A stretch of 12,501 bases of DNA from Candidatus Moraniibacteriota bacterium (GCA_018400055.1 JAGYNK010000096.1:1-12501); one strand, 5' to 3'. Numbered from the stretch's first letter, positions 1 through 5,401 are shown. Numbers and translations: made by a program. The notes: generated from the sequence alone by a model not told the origin.

Positions 1-1
1 A

Positions 2-379
2 ACCAATATCTCATTAACTACCAATGAAACAGCTACTTGCAAATATTCAACCAATATTGGAACAGATTATAATTCAATGGAAAATACTTTTTCTAATACT
101 AACTCTACTTCTCATTCTGAATTAATCAACAATTTATCCGACGGTCACTCTTACACTTACTATATTAAATGTGAAGATGAATCAGGAAACCAAAATACCG
201 ATGATAACTTTACAATTTCTTTCAGTCTAGCTTCTCCTTCCATAACCTATAACTTAACCCATTTTATTCAATTAATCTCTGATTGGCTTAAATCAGAACC
301 GGACTTAACTTCGGATGTGAATAATGACGGAACCGTGAATACGAGAGATCTTGGTATAATGATGTCAAACTGGCAGTAG
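2..379 (+). CDS. C-terminal fragment of a secreted surface protein: FN3/Ig-like module plus single dockerin-type EF-hand
   Basis: The reading frame is open to the left edge, so this is only the end (about 125 residues) of a larger protein. The first ~70 residues look like a fibronectin-III/Ig-like beta-sandwich module. Two cysteines (in ATCKYS and YIKCEDESGN) frame a Ser/Thr/Asn-rich stretch and the phrase LSDGHSYTYYIKC; modules of this style recur in large extracellular proteins of CPR bacteria. The last ~40 residues form helix, calcium loop, helix, with the loop DVNNDGTVNTRD carrying Asp/Asn at EF-hand ligand positions, as in one half of a type I dockerin. Canonical dockerins have two such loops and only one is seen. 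The protein ends at Trp-Gln with no sorting signal or terminal membrane segment. Role is inferred: extracellular adhesion or attachment. Its signal peptide and any catalytic domain lie outside the window. Confidence 0.75.
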   Translation, partial: TNISLTTNETATCKYSTNIGTDYNSMENTFSNTNSTSHSELINNLSDGHSYTYYIKCEDESGNQNTDDNFTISFSLASPSITYNLTHFIQLISDWLKSEPDLTSDVNNDGTVNTRDLGIMMSNWQ

Positions 380-445
380 CCGATTCACGAATGGAGACAA
401 AACAAGAAGCGAATAGATAATGATTGCGAATGAAAAAACATAAAT

Positions 446-469
446 AAAATTACAGAGATATGTAATTTT
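446..469 (+). terminator. Perfect 9-bp hairpin downstream of the surface protein, touching the next promoter
   Basis: The arms 446-454 and 461-469 are perfectly complementary (AAAATTACA / TGTAATTTT) with a 6-base loop. The 3' arm ends in four T but is followed by a purine run, so it is a poor intrinsic terminator. It overlaps the -35 box at 468-473 of the next promoter by two bases, so it could instead be an operator-like palindrome. Function is unproven. Confidence 0.35.
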
Positions 470-496
470 GAAAAAAGAATAAAAATATGCTATATT
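468..496 (+). promoter_or_regulatory. Sigma70-type extended -10 promoter of the first hydrolase gene
   Basis: TTGAAA (468-473), a 17-base spacer, and TATATT (491-496) preceded by TG at 488-489 give an extended -10. The expected transcription start is about 503-504, which is the A of the ATG at 504 or one base before it. No untranslated leader or ribosome binding site would exist, so the transcript is predicted to be leaderless. Confidence 0.7.
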
Positions 497-503
497 CAAA
501 TCA

Positions 504-1565
504 ATGATCAAAAACAAACAAGCCATATTTTTTTTAGACAGCGCTGTTGATTCAATAAAAAGCGAAAGAGAGAAAAAGAGCAATTTTAAAAAAAAGTTAG
601 CCATCATTAAAAAAAATCAACTTAGCGCAAGCTCAACTTTATTTTCTAAAGGAAGGAGAATGAAGCTTTTTTTTACCGAAGATTCAAAATTATATATTAC
701 CCCTCGCGAATATAATTTAATAAAAAACGGATTTAAATTAAATAGAGAAATTAAAAAATGGGATAGCCTAAGCGCGAGAATAGTTAAAAATTATGTCATT
801 GACCGCCCCAATCAGGAAAGTTTTCTGTTTAAACAATTTCTAAAAAGATGCGATAGAATTTCTGAAAGCCTGAATGAAAAAACAGGTAGCTTAGCCGCCT
901 GTTTTTCTCCACCCAAGCTCTGGAACGCTTCTATTGTCGGCGCAATCTTACTGGGAATGTTTTCCATGTCAATGATTTATCGGTATCTCGGTCAGGAAGT
1001 TTCAGCTGAAGGCGTTTATAATAATAGCGCCAGCGGAAAAAAAGTGATTTACTCCGACTTACCGGAGCCTCAAGTTTTAGGAGAGGAGGAAACGAAGGAA
1101 GATTCAGAAGAGATTATAGAAAATTTGGAAAAACTGGAAAAAAAGGAATTGGAAAAGAAGGTCAAAAAAATGGTCAAAGGGTATCCTATAGAAAAAATGA
1201 TTCCTTACATAATGGAAAAAGATAAAACCGTTGTCGCTTTTCTGATTGGAATCGCCAAAAAAGAAAGTAATTGGGGTAAAAGAGTGCCGGTGCTTAACGG
1301 TCAAGATTGTTATAATTATTGGGGATATAGAGGACAGAGGAGATTAATGGGAAGTGGCGGACATACTTGCTTTAACAGCCGTAAAGACGCAGTGGACGCA
1401 GTGGCTAAAAGAATCAGTTGGCTGATTAATGATAGAAATCTGGATACACCTTCAAAAATGGTTGTTTGGAAATGCGGATCGTCCTGTGCTGCCACCGGCG
1501 GACAAGCAGCGGCCCGAAAATGGATCAGCGATGTAAGCATTTATTTTGAAAAATTAAATAAGTAA
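504..1565 (+). CDS. Membrane-anchored lysozyme-superfamily (glucosaminidase-like) peptidoglycan hydrolase, paralogue A
   Basis: The 353-residue protein has three parts. Residues 1-140 are a basic, probably cytoplasmic region I do not recognise. About 142-160 is one hydrophobic transmembrane segment. After it come an acidic linker, a Lys/Glu-rich helix (about 196-226) that may be coiled coil, and a C-terminal enzyme-like domain (about 228-350). That domain resembles GH73-type glucosaminidases: helix IGIAKKESNWGKR with candidate catalytic Glu254, then CYNYWGYRG (the family's N-x-x-G-x-x-G region), then CFNSRKDAVDAV. Four cysteines (269, 289, 324, 328) are shared with the next gene and could form disulfides outside the cell. 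The inferred role is cutting the glycan strand of peptidoglycan. ATG504 is chosen because a strong promoter ends just before it. ATG660 has AGGAG only one base upstream, which is too close. A terminator follows the gene. Confidence 0.72.
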   Translation: MIKNKQAIFFLDSAVDSIKSEREKKSNFKKKLAIIKKNQLSASSTLFSKGRRMKLFFTEDSKLYITPREYNLIKNGFKLNREIKKWDSLSARIVKNYVIDRPNQESFLFKQFLKRCDRISESLNEKTGSLAACFSPPKLWNASIVGAILLGMFSMSMIYRYLGQEVSAEGVYNNSASGKKVIYSDLPEPQVLGEEETKEDSEEIIENLEKLEKKELEKKVKKMVKGYPIEKMIPYIMEKDKTVVAFLIGIAKKESNWGKRVPVLNGQDCYNYWGYRGQRRLMGSGGHTCFNSRKDAVDAVAKRISWLINDRNLDTPSKMVVWKCGSSCAATGGQAAARKWISDVSIYFEKLNK

Positions 1566-1570
1566 ATTTT

Positions 1571-1606
1571 AATATAGATTAAAATATAGATTTTAATCTA
1601 TATTTT
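1571..1606 (+). other. Two mutually exclusive AT-only hairpins sharing one 3' arm
   Basis: The arm at 1591-1604 pairs perfectly over 14 bases with 1571-1584 (6-base loop). Alternatively 1595-1606 pairs over 12 bases with 1581-1592. Both pairings use the same 3' bases because the motif ATATAGATT occurs twice. The structure lies in the 3' untranslated region, directly ahead of a conventional terminator. It may protect the 3' end of the mRNA or act as a weak extra terminator. Confidence 0.5.
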
Positions 1607-1608
1607 AT

Positions 1609-1638
1609 AAAAACCGGAACAACTTAGTCGGTTTTTTT
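1609..1638 (+). terminator. Intrinsic terminator after hydrolase A
   Basis: The stem is AAAAACCG (1609-1616) paired with CGGTTTTT (1629-1636), with a 12-base loop. It is followed by a T-rich tract running to about 1647. It separates the two hydrolase genes into different transcription units. Confidence 0.75.
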
Positions 1639-1708
1639 ATTTTTTTAAAAAATATAATCGGTAATATTTAAAAAATTATTTGGCTTAAATAAGCCATTTT
1701 TTAAGCTA

Positions 1709-1736
1709 TTGACAAAAAGTGGCGTTTTGCTATGCT
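1709..1736 (+). promoter_or_regulatory. Sigma70-type promoter of the second hydrolase gene, with flanking palindromes
   Basis: A perfect TTGACA (1709-1714), a 16-base spacer and TATGCT (1731-1736) preceded by TG at 1728-1729 give an extended -10. Transcription should start near 1743, leaving a leader of about 42 bases. An 11-base palindrome AAAACGGTTTT (1737-1747) sits at the start point, and AAAACGGTTT recurs directly before the ATG (1775-1784). CGTTTTGC at 1723-1730 is the reverse complement of GCAAAACG at 1773-1780. These could be operator sites or could fold the leader so as to hide the start codon. Confidence 0.7.
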
Positions 1737-1784
1737 AAAACGGTTTTGAAATTTAAGGTAAAAGAGTAAAAAGCAAAACGGTTT

Positions 1785-2531
1785 ATGCGTAAAGATCCTT
1801 TGGATCTTTTTGGCAGGAGGATTGAAAAAGCCAAAAAATATTTAAAGCTAAAAAATAACTCTGTTATAGTCATATTCATCCTGGTACTTTTAACAGGCTG
1901 TTTTTTTTACATTCAAAATTGCGATTTTGGAATTAAAGCCAAGTCCCAAAAAAGCGGTGAAGATAAAATATTGCTGGAAAAATATGCTTCAGGCTTTTTT
2001 TGTAAGAGCGCCGAAAGGGAAAATAATCCAAAAATCCGATTTTCCGGAGAACTAACCTTAAACAATAATCTTTGTTTAAAAAACATTGAAAACAAGCCAT
2101 TGGAATTAAAGAAAGTTGAAGAAGGACTTTATGCCATGGTAAGCGACTATCCCATAGAAGAAATGGTGCCTTATATCGCCAAATATAAGCGTGAAACAGC
2201 TGCGCTTATTATCGGAATCGCCAAAAAAGAAAGTAATTGGGGAAAACGCTCACCTTCCAAAAATGGGAAAACATGTTATAATTACTGGGGATACAAAGGA
2301 GCGGGAAGTCGCGGTTTGGCTATGGGATACGGATGTTTTACTTCTCCGCAAGAAAGCGTTGAAATTGTTGGAGGAAGAATAGACGAATTAGTCGGCAAAA
2401 AAATGGATACACCTTCCAAAATGGTTGTTTGGAAATGCGGATCATCCTGCGCCGCTACCGGTGGCGAAGCAGCGGCCAGGAAATGGATCAGCGATGTAGA
2501 TATTTATTTTAGAAAAATTGTTATCTTGTAA
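1785..2531 (+). CDS. Membrane-anchored lysozyme-superfamily (glucosaminidase-like) peptidoglycan hydrolase, paralogue B
   Basis: The 248-residue protein has a short basic N-terminus (1-25), one hydrophobic segment (about 26-44) and an extracytoplasmic part whose last ~130 residues match paralogue A. Candidate catalytic Glu149 lies in IGIAKKESNWGKR, followed by CYNYWGYKG and the shared C-terminal block DTPSKMVVWKCGSSCAATGG. The four cysteines of A are kept (164, 184, 218, 222). The hydrophobic segment contains LTGC (Cys39), which fits a lipobox, so it could be a lipoprotein. The 24 residues before the segment are long for a lipoprotein signal, so a plain signal anchor is equally possible. The N-terminus is unrelated to that of A. 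The gene has its own promoter but no convincing Shine-Dalgarno sequence before the ATG. Probable activity is cleavage of peptidoglycan glycan strands; substrate and partner are unknown. Confidence 0.72.
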   Translation: MRKDPLDLFGRRIEKAKKYLKLKNNSVIVIFILVLLTGCFFYIQNCDFGIKAKSQKSGEDKILLEKYASGFFCKSAERENNPKIRFSGELTLNNNLCLKNIENKPLELKKVEEGLYAMVSDYPIEEMVPYIAKYKRETAALIIGIAKKESNWGKRSPSKNGKTCYNYWGYKGAGSRGLAMGYGCFTSPQESVEIVGGRIDELVGKKMDTPSKMVVWKCGSSCAATGGEAAARKWISDVDIYFRKIVIL

Positions 2532-2554
2532 AATTTTAAACTCTCTCTTATGCT
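2526..2554 (+). promoter_or_regulatory. Promoter for the mscS transcript, overlapping the stop codon of hydrolase B
   Basis: TTGTAA (2526-2531), a 17-base spacer and TATGCT (2549-2554) fit a sigma70-type promoter. The -10 hexamer is identical to that of the hydrolase B promoter. The -35 box contains the TAA stop of hydrolase B. Transcription should start near 2561, giving a leader that contains the small ORF at 2592. Confidence 0.5.
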
Positions 2555-2591
2555 TAACGGATATCTCTTCTTCGCAAAATGGGAGAAAAAA

Positions 2592-2648
2592 ATGATTAAC
2601 CATCTAACTCGTTTAATTTATTCAAATTTATGGATTACCAAAAATTAA
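2592..2648 (+). CDS. Candidate 18-codon upstream ORF (leader peptide) overlapping the mscS start
   Basis: GGGAG at 2581-2585 lies six bases before ATG2592, which makes it the best-placed ribosome binding site in this part of the window. The frame encodes a short basic peptide beginning MINHLTRLIY and stops at TAA 2646-2648. The mscS ATG at 2630 lies inside it in another frame and has no binding site of its own. Ribosomes ending at 2648 could step back and restart at 2630, so the small ORF may set the level of the channel. An in-frame ATG at 2550 would extend it to 32 codons, but that ATG lies in the predicted -10 box. Chance remains possible. Confidence 0.35.
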   Translation: MINHLTRLIYSNLWITKN

Positions 2649-3697
2649 TCTCATTTGAATTATGGGGGAATAGCGGAGAAAGCTATTTTAAAGCTTTAAT
2701 TATATTGTTTGCTTTGACCGTTTCTTTCAAAATTTTTCAAGTGATTATTCTTAAAAAACTTCTTAAAATATCCCGGAAAACGACAACCGATATTGACGAT
2801 TTTTTAATCACTCTGGTTAAAGATATTAAGCCCCCGTTTTATTTTTTTATTTCACTGTATATTTCATTGAAATTTCTAACCCTGGCAGGCATTGTTGAAA
2901 ATATAATCAATGCCATTTTTATAATAGTAATAACCTATCAAGCCATTTTGATTTTACAAGGAGCCATTGATTACACGGTTAAAAAAATAATCATCAAGAG
3001 ATCCGGCGAAGATGGAGAAGAAAAAGAAAATGAAACCATTAGTCTGATTGGCAAAATATTCAAAATATCCTTATGGGTAATAGGCGTTTTACTCATCCTG
3101 TCTAATCTAGGAGTAAATGTCACTTCTGTAGTGGCTGGTTTGGGCATTGGAGGAATTGCGGTTGCCTTGGCCGTGCAGAATATTTTAGGTGATGCTTTTG
3201 CTTCTTTTTCCATTTTTATCGACAAACCTTTTGGAGTGGGCGATTTTATTGTATCGGGAAAAGAAAGCGGTGTTGTTCAAAAAATCGGTATAAAAACGAC
3301 TCGCCTTAAAACCCTTCAGGGTGAAGAACTGGTAATCGCCAATAAAGACTTAACTGACTCGCGCATTCAAAATTTTAAAAGGATGGAGCGACGGAGGGTA
3401 GTTCTTAATTTAGGCGTGGTTTATGGAACGGACGCAGAAAAATTAAAAAAGATACCGGCTTTGATTAAAGATATTATTGGAAAAATAGATTCGGCGGAAT
3501 TTGATCGGGCGCATTTTAGCCGGTATGATGATTCCAGTCTGAATTATGAAATCATCTATTTTGTTGACTCTTCAGAATATGAAAAATATATGGATGTTCA
3601 GCAGGAAGTTAATTTGGGCATCTATGAAAAATTCAGCGAAGAAAAAATAGAATTCGCTTATCCAACGCAGACGATATTTTTGAATCGCGAAAATTGA
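2630..3697 (+). CDS. mscS: MscS-family small-conductance mechanosensitive ion channel
   Basis: The 355-residue protein has N-terminal transmembrane segments at about 21-42, 69-88, 93-113 and 143-160, then the glycine/alanine-rich pore helix (about 164-187, VVAGLGIGGIAVALAVQ) typical of MscS TM3. Next come FIDKPFGVGDFI and the beta-domain (GVVQKIGIKTTRLKT, ending near NKDLTDSRIQN). A C-terminal alpha/beta domain closes with FAYPTQTIFLN, another family hallmark. The family forms heptameric inner-membrane pores that open under membrane tension and release solutes on hypo-osmotic shock. It is slightly longer than E. coli MscS (286 residues) because of extra N-terminal helices. No Shine-Dalgarno lies before ATG2630, and the start sits inside an upstream ORF. 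The stop is TGA. The symbol denotes the family; the exact subtype is not resolved. Confidence 0.95.
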   Translation: MDYQKLISFELWGNSGESYFKALIILFALTVSFKIFQVIILKKLLKISRKTTTDIDDFLITLVKDIKPPFYFFISLYISLKFLTLAGIVENIINAIFIIVITYQAILILQGAIDYTVKKIIIKRSGEDGEEKENETISLIGKIFKISLWVIGVLLILSNLGVNVTSVVAGLGIGGIAVALAVQNILGDAFASFSIFIDKPFGVGDFIVSGKESGVVQKIGIKTTRLKTLQGEELVIANKDLTDSRIQNFKRMERRRVVLNLGVVYGTDAEKLKKIPALIKDIIGKIDSAEFDRAHFSRYDDSSLNYEIIYFVDSSEYEKYMDVQQEVNLGIYEKFSEEKIEFAYPTQTIFLNREN

Positions 3698-3939
3698 AAT
3701 TAAATTTTTTTTCTCTCCTCTCTAATTACTTCGTTACATAACTGGGAGGTGAAGTGTGCCGATACTCAAGACGGAGGAGTGCAAAAGGCAGTTATTGTGG
3801 TAAAATTATCCCAATTAAAAAGAACCTTTAAAGAAAAAAATAAAAAAGCTAGTTACTCTTTAAAAATAATAAACTTATACAATCTCTCTTAATCTCTGTT
3901 TTTCCGGTAGGCAAGTCTCCCTCAAATAAATAGATACCT
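3698..3939. other. Non-coding gap after mscS with a possible folded segment
   Basis: No convincing gene is seen. ATAACTG (3738-3744) pairs with CAGTTAT (3789-3795), closing a purine- and G-rich 44-base segment that holds two GGAGG-like motifs and stands out from the AT-rich flanks. It may be a small structured RNA element or the relic of a gene start: GTG codons at 3754 and 3756 follow GGGAGG, but the frames close after 25 and 15 codons. The T-run just after the mscS stop (3705-3712) follows only a weak A/T hairpin, so no firm terminator is called. Confidence 0.4.
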
Positions 3940-4155
3940 TGAATTACGAAATGACTAATTCTATCGTCATTGCGCTTGTCCGCCTTTGGCGAAAGGAGTG
4001 AAACGGAACGACAAAGCCTGCCTCGCCTGCCTCTTCGGCGGACAGGCCCCGGCAAGCAGGCAATCCCGTTATTTAAGACATCGGTGCTATTTGTTCAAGA
4101 TTCTTCCCCGCCCAAGGCGGGTCAGAATGACACATTTATTATATTTTGTAATTCA
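3940..4155. repeat. GC-rich palindromic repeat element with terminal inverted repeats (MITE/REP-like)
   Basis: The outer ends are inverted copies: TGAATTAC-R-AAAT at 3940-3952 against its complement at 4143-4155, continuing through AT-rich spacers to GTCATT (3966-3971) and AATGAC (4126-4131). The core is far richer in G+C than its surroundings. It is built of nested hairpins: CGCC/GGCG at 3981-3991, GCCTGC/GCAGGC at 4016-4061 enclosing GCCTG/CAGGC at 4025-4047, and CCCGCC/GGCGGG at 4107-4121. It also has a 9-base tandem repeat (GCCTGCCTC twice, 4016-4033). The GTCATT-G...C-AATGAC ends match the style of intergenic palindromic repeats that are multicopy in many bacterial genomes. It encodes no transposase. 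Open frames crossing it are chance products of its composition. Copy number cannot be seen from one window. Confidence 0.65.
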
Positions 4156-4207
4156 CAATAGAGAGAAAAATAAACAAGAATAAAAAAATACTGAAAATAT
4201 AACTTAA

Positions 4208-4954
4208 ATGTCCAAAAAATTTCTAATAAAATTCTTTTTATTTTTAATCTTATCAGGATTAATTGCAGTAGGTTTTTTTATTATCTCCAAAGGTAAAAGT
4301 AAAGTTATAATTGAAAATACCGGCAGTTATGAAAATGTCGGCGCCGATTTAAAAAATAAAGATGCCAACACTGACTTAGTCGCCGGGAATATTATTGAAC
4401 AAAACAAAGACACGGAAAATATTGAAAATAACAACACCGTTCCAGAAAACAAAAAGGCCGAAAAAGAAAGCGTTGAAAAAAGCGAGCCGAAAATAAAAAT
4501 AATTAAAAATTTGGTTTCCTGGGGATATGAAACTTCATCGGAAAGAAATATTGATACTGTAATAATTCACTCTTCTTACGACGCTTTGGGCAGTGATCCT
4601 TATGACTTGGAGGGTTTACTTAAGGAATATAAGCTTTATAAAGTTTCGCCACATTATGTCATTAATAGAGAAGGGGAGATTTATCAGCTGGTGGCCGATA
4701 AAAATATTGCTTACCATGCCGGAGTCAGCCAAATGCCGGACGGAAGAAGAAGCATAAACGAATTTTCCTTAGGCATTGAGTTGATGAATACCGAAAAAGA
4801 TAAATATACCGATGATCAATATCAAGCGCTTTCGGAATTGATTGCTTATTTAAAAAAGAAGTATAAAATAGACTATGTTCTCGGGCACAGCCAAATCGCT
4901 CCCGGAAGAAAAACCGACCCTTGGAACTTTGATTATTCGCGAATAGGATTATAA
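4208..4954 (+). CDS. Membrane-anchored N-acetylmuramoyl-L-alanine amidase (Amidase_2/PGRP fold)
   Basis: This 248-residue protein starts with a basic tip and one hydrophobic signal anchor (about 5-27). A polar Asn/Asp/Glu/Lys-rich linker (about 30-97) follows, then a zinc amidase domain (about 98-248). Expected residues are visible: zinc ligands His121 (VIIHSS), His227 (LGHSQIAPGRKTDP) and Asp237, conserved Glu191 (GIEL), Lys235, and His170 in YHAG. The family hydrolyses the bond between N-acetylmuramic acid and L-alanine, detaching stem peptides from glycan strands. The anchor places the domain outside the membrane, so the likely role is wall remodelling or recycling rather than cytoplasmic AmpD-type recycling. 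It complements the two glucosaminidase-like genes upstream. No Shine-Dalgarno or strong promoter is visible directly before ATG4208; the repeat element ends about 50 bases upstream. Confidence 0.93.
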   Translation: MSKKFLIKFFLFLILSGLIAVGFFIISKGKSKVIIENTGSYENVGADLKNKDANTDLVAGNIIEQNKDTENIENNNTVPENKKAEKESVEKSEPKIKIIKNLVSWGYETSSERNIDTVIIHSSYDALGSDPYDLEGLLKEYKLYKVSPHYVINREGEIYQLVADKNIAYHAGVSQMPDGRRSINEFSLGIELMNTEKDKYTDDQYQALSELIAYLKKKYKIDYVLGHSQIAPGRKTDPWNFDYSRIGL

Positions 4955-4998
4955 TGCAAATAATGAGAATTTTATACAAATCTGCAAATATGCGAATT
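4955..4998 (+). repeat. Imperfect direct repeat between the amidase and the tsaB-like gene
   Basis: A 17-base unit at 4955-4971 (TGCAAATAATGAGAATT) recurs at 4983-4998 with one base deleted and one changed, 28 bases apart. The pair fills almost the whole 52-base gap before the next ATG. It may be a pair of regulator sites or a small duplication. Confidence 0.45.
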
Positions 4999-5006
4999 AA
5001 TATGTT

Positions 5007-5267
5007 ATGATGCTAGAAATTCACTTAAAAAAAGGAAAAAATATACTTTATTTAATAAACGGTAAAAAAATTATCAGTCGGTCTGTTTGGGTGGAAAAAA
5101 ACAATATGAGCCAAAAATTATTGCCGGAAATTGACAAGATCATAAAGAAAAATAAGCTAAAATCAAGCGATGTAAAAAGGATGAAAGTTAAAAGCGATAT
5201 TCCAGCTGGGTTTACCACGACCCGTATTGCCAAAGCGGTAGCTAAAACTTTTGATTATGCCATTTAG
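5007..5267 (+). CDS. Short TsaB-like protein (N-terminal part only)
   Basis: The 86-residue protein aligns by eye with the first part of TsaB (YeaZ), the scaffold subunit of the TsaD-TsaB-TsaE complex that makes threonylcarbamoyladenosine on ANN-reading tRNAs. The signature SQKLLPEIDKIIKKNKL corresponds to the family's H-S-x-x-L-L-P-x-I-D helix. DIPAGFTTTRIAKAVAKTFDYAI corresponds to G-P-G-S-F-T-x-x-R-I and the following helix, with the glycine loop partly changed. Full TsaB proteins are about 200 residues or more; the whole second half is absent and no remnant is seen after the TAG. It may be a naturally trimmed CPR form that keeps the TsaD-facing surface, or a decayed gene. The intact frame and normal codon use favour a live gene. 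A second ATG at 5010 is an equally good start. There is no Shine-Dalgarno. Confidence 0.68.
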   Translation: MMLEIHLKKGKNILYLINGKKIISRSVWVEKNNMSQKLLPEIDKIIKKNKLKSSDVKRMKVKSDIPAGFTTTRIAKAVAKTFDYAI

Positions 5268-5310
5268 AAGCCAAAATTCCGGGGATGAAACTTAATTTCC
5301 GAATTTTCGC

Positions 5311-5339
5311 TTGACAAAAAAAGATACAAATGCTAGGTT
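5311..5339 (+). promoter_or_regulatory. rpoB promoter P1 (distal)
   Basis: A perfect TTGACA (5311-5316), a 17-base spacer and TAGGTT (5334-5339) preceded by TG at 5331-5332 form an extended -10 promoter. Transcription is expected to start near 5346, about 190 bases ahead of the rpoB ATG. Confidence 0.72.
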
Positions 5340-5369
5340 TAATTTAGTTTTTAAAAAGTAGTTTCTTTC

Positions 5370-5397
5370 TTGCATTATTTATTATTTCTACTATAAT
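5370..5397 (+). promoter_or_regulatory. rpoB promoter P2 (proximal)
   Basis: TTGCAT (5370-5375), a 16-base spacer and a perfect TATAAT (5392-5397) form a second promoter 59 bases downstream of P1. The start should fall near 5404, at the 5' arm of the leader hairpin. A third isolated TATAAT at 5464-5469 lacks a -35 partner and is not called. Confidence 0.62.
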
Positions 5398-5401
5398 AAA
5401 A

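Noticed and set aside
3695..3703. Alternative genetic code with TGA read as glycine (SR1/Gracilibacteria)
   Set aside because: mscS ends in TGA, though a TAA follows two codons later so that alone is ambiguous. The decisive point is the complete lack of in-frame TGA in the long rpoB frame, with none met in rpoC where translated by eye; TGA is common in genes of recoded lineages.
3941..4155. CRISPR array
   Set aside because: Repeats are inverted and nested with no regular unit-spacer pattern.
3849..4183. Open frames on both strands across the GC-rich gap
   Set aside because: They run through the palindromic repeat, have low-complexity Arg/Pro-rich or scrambled products, no binding sites, and end at the element's edges; best explained by its composition.
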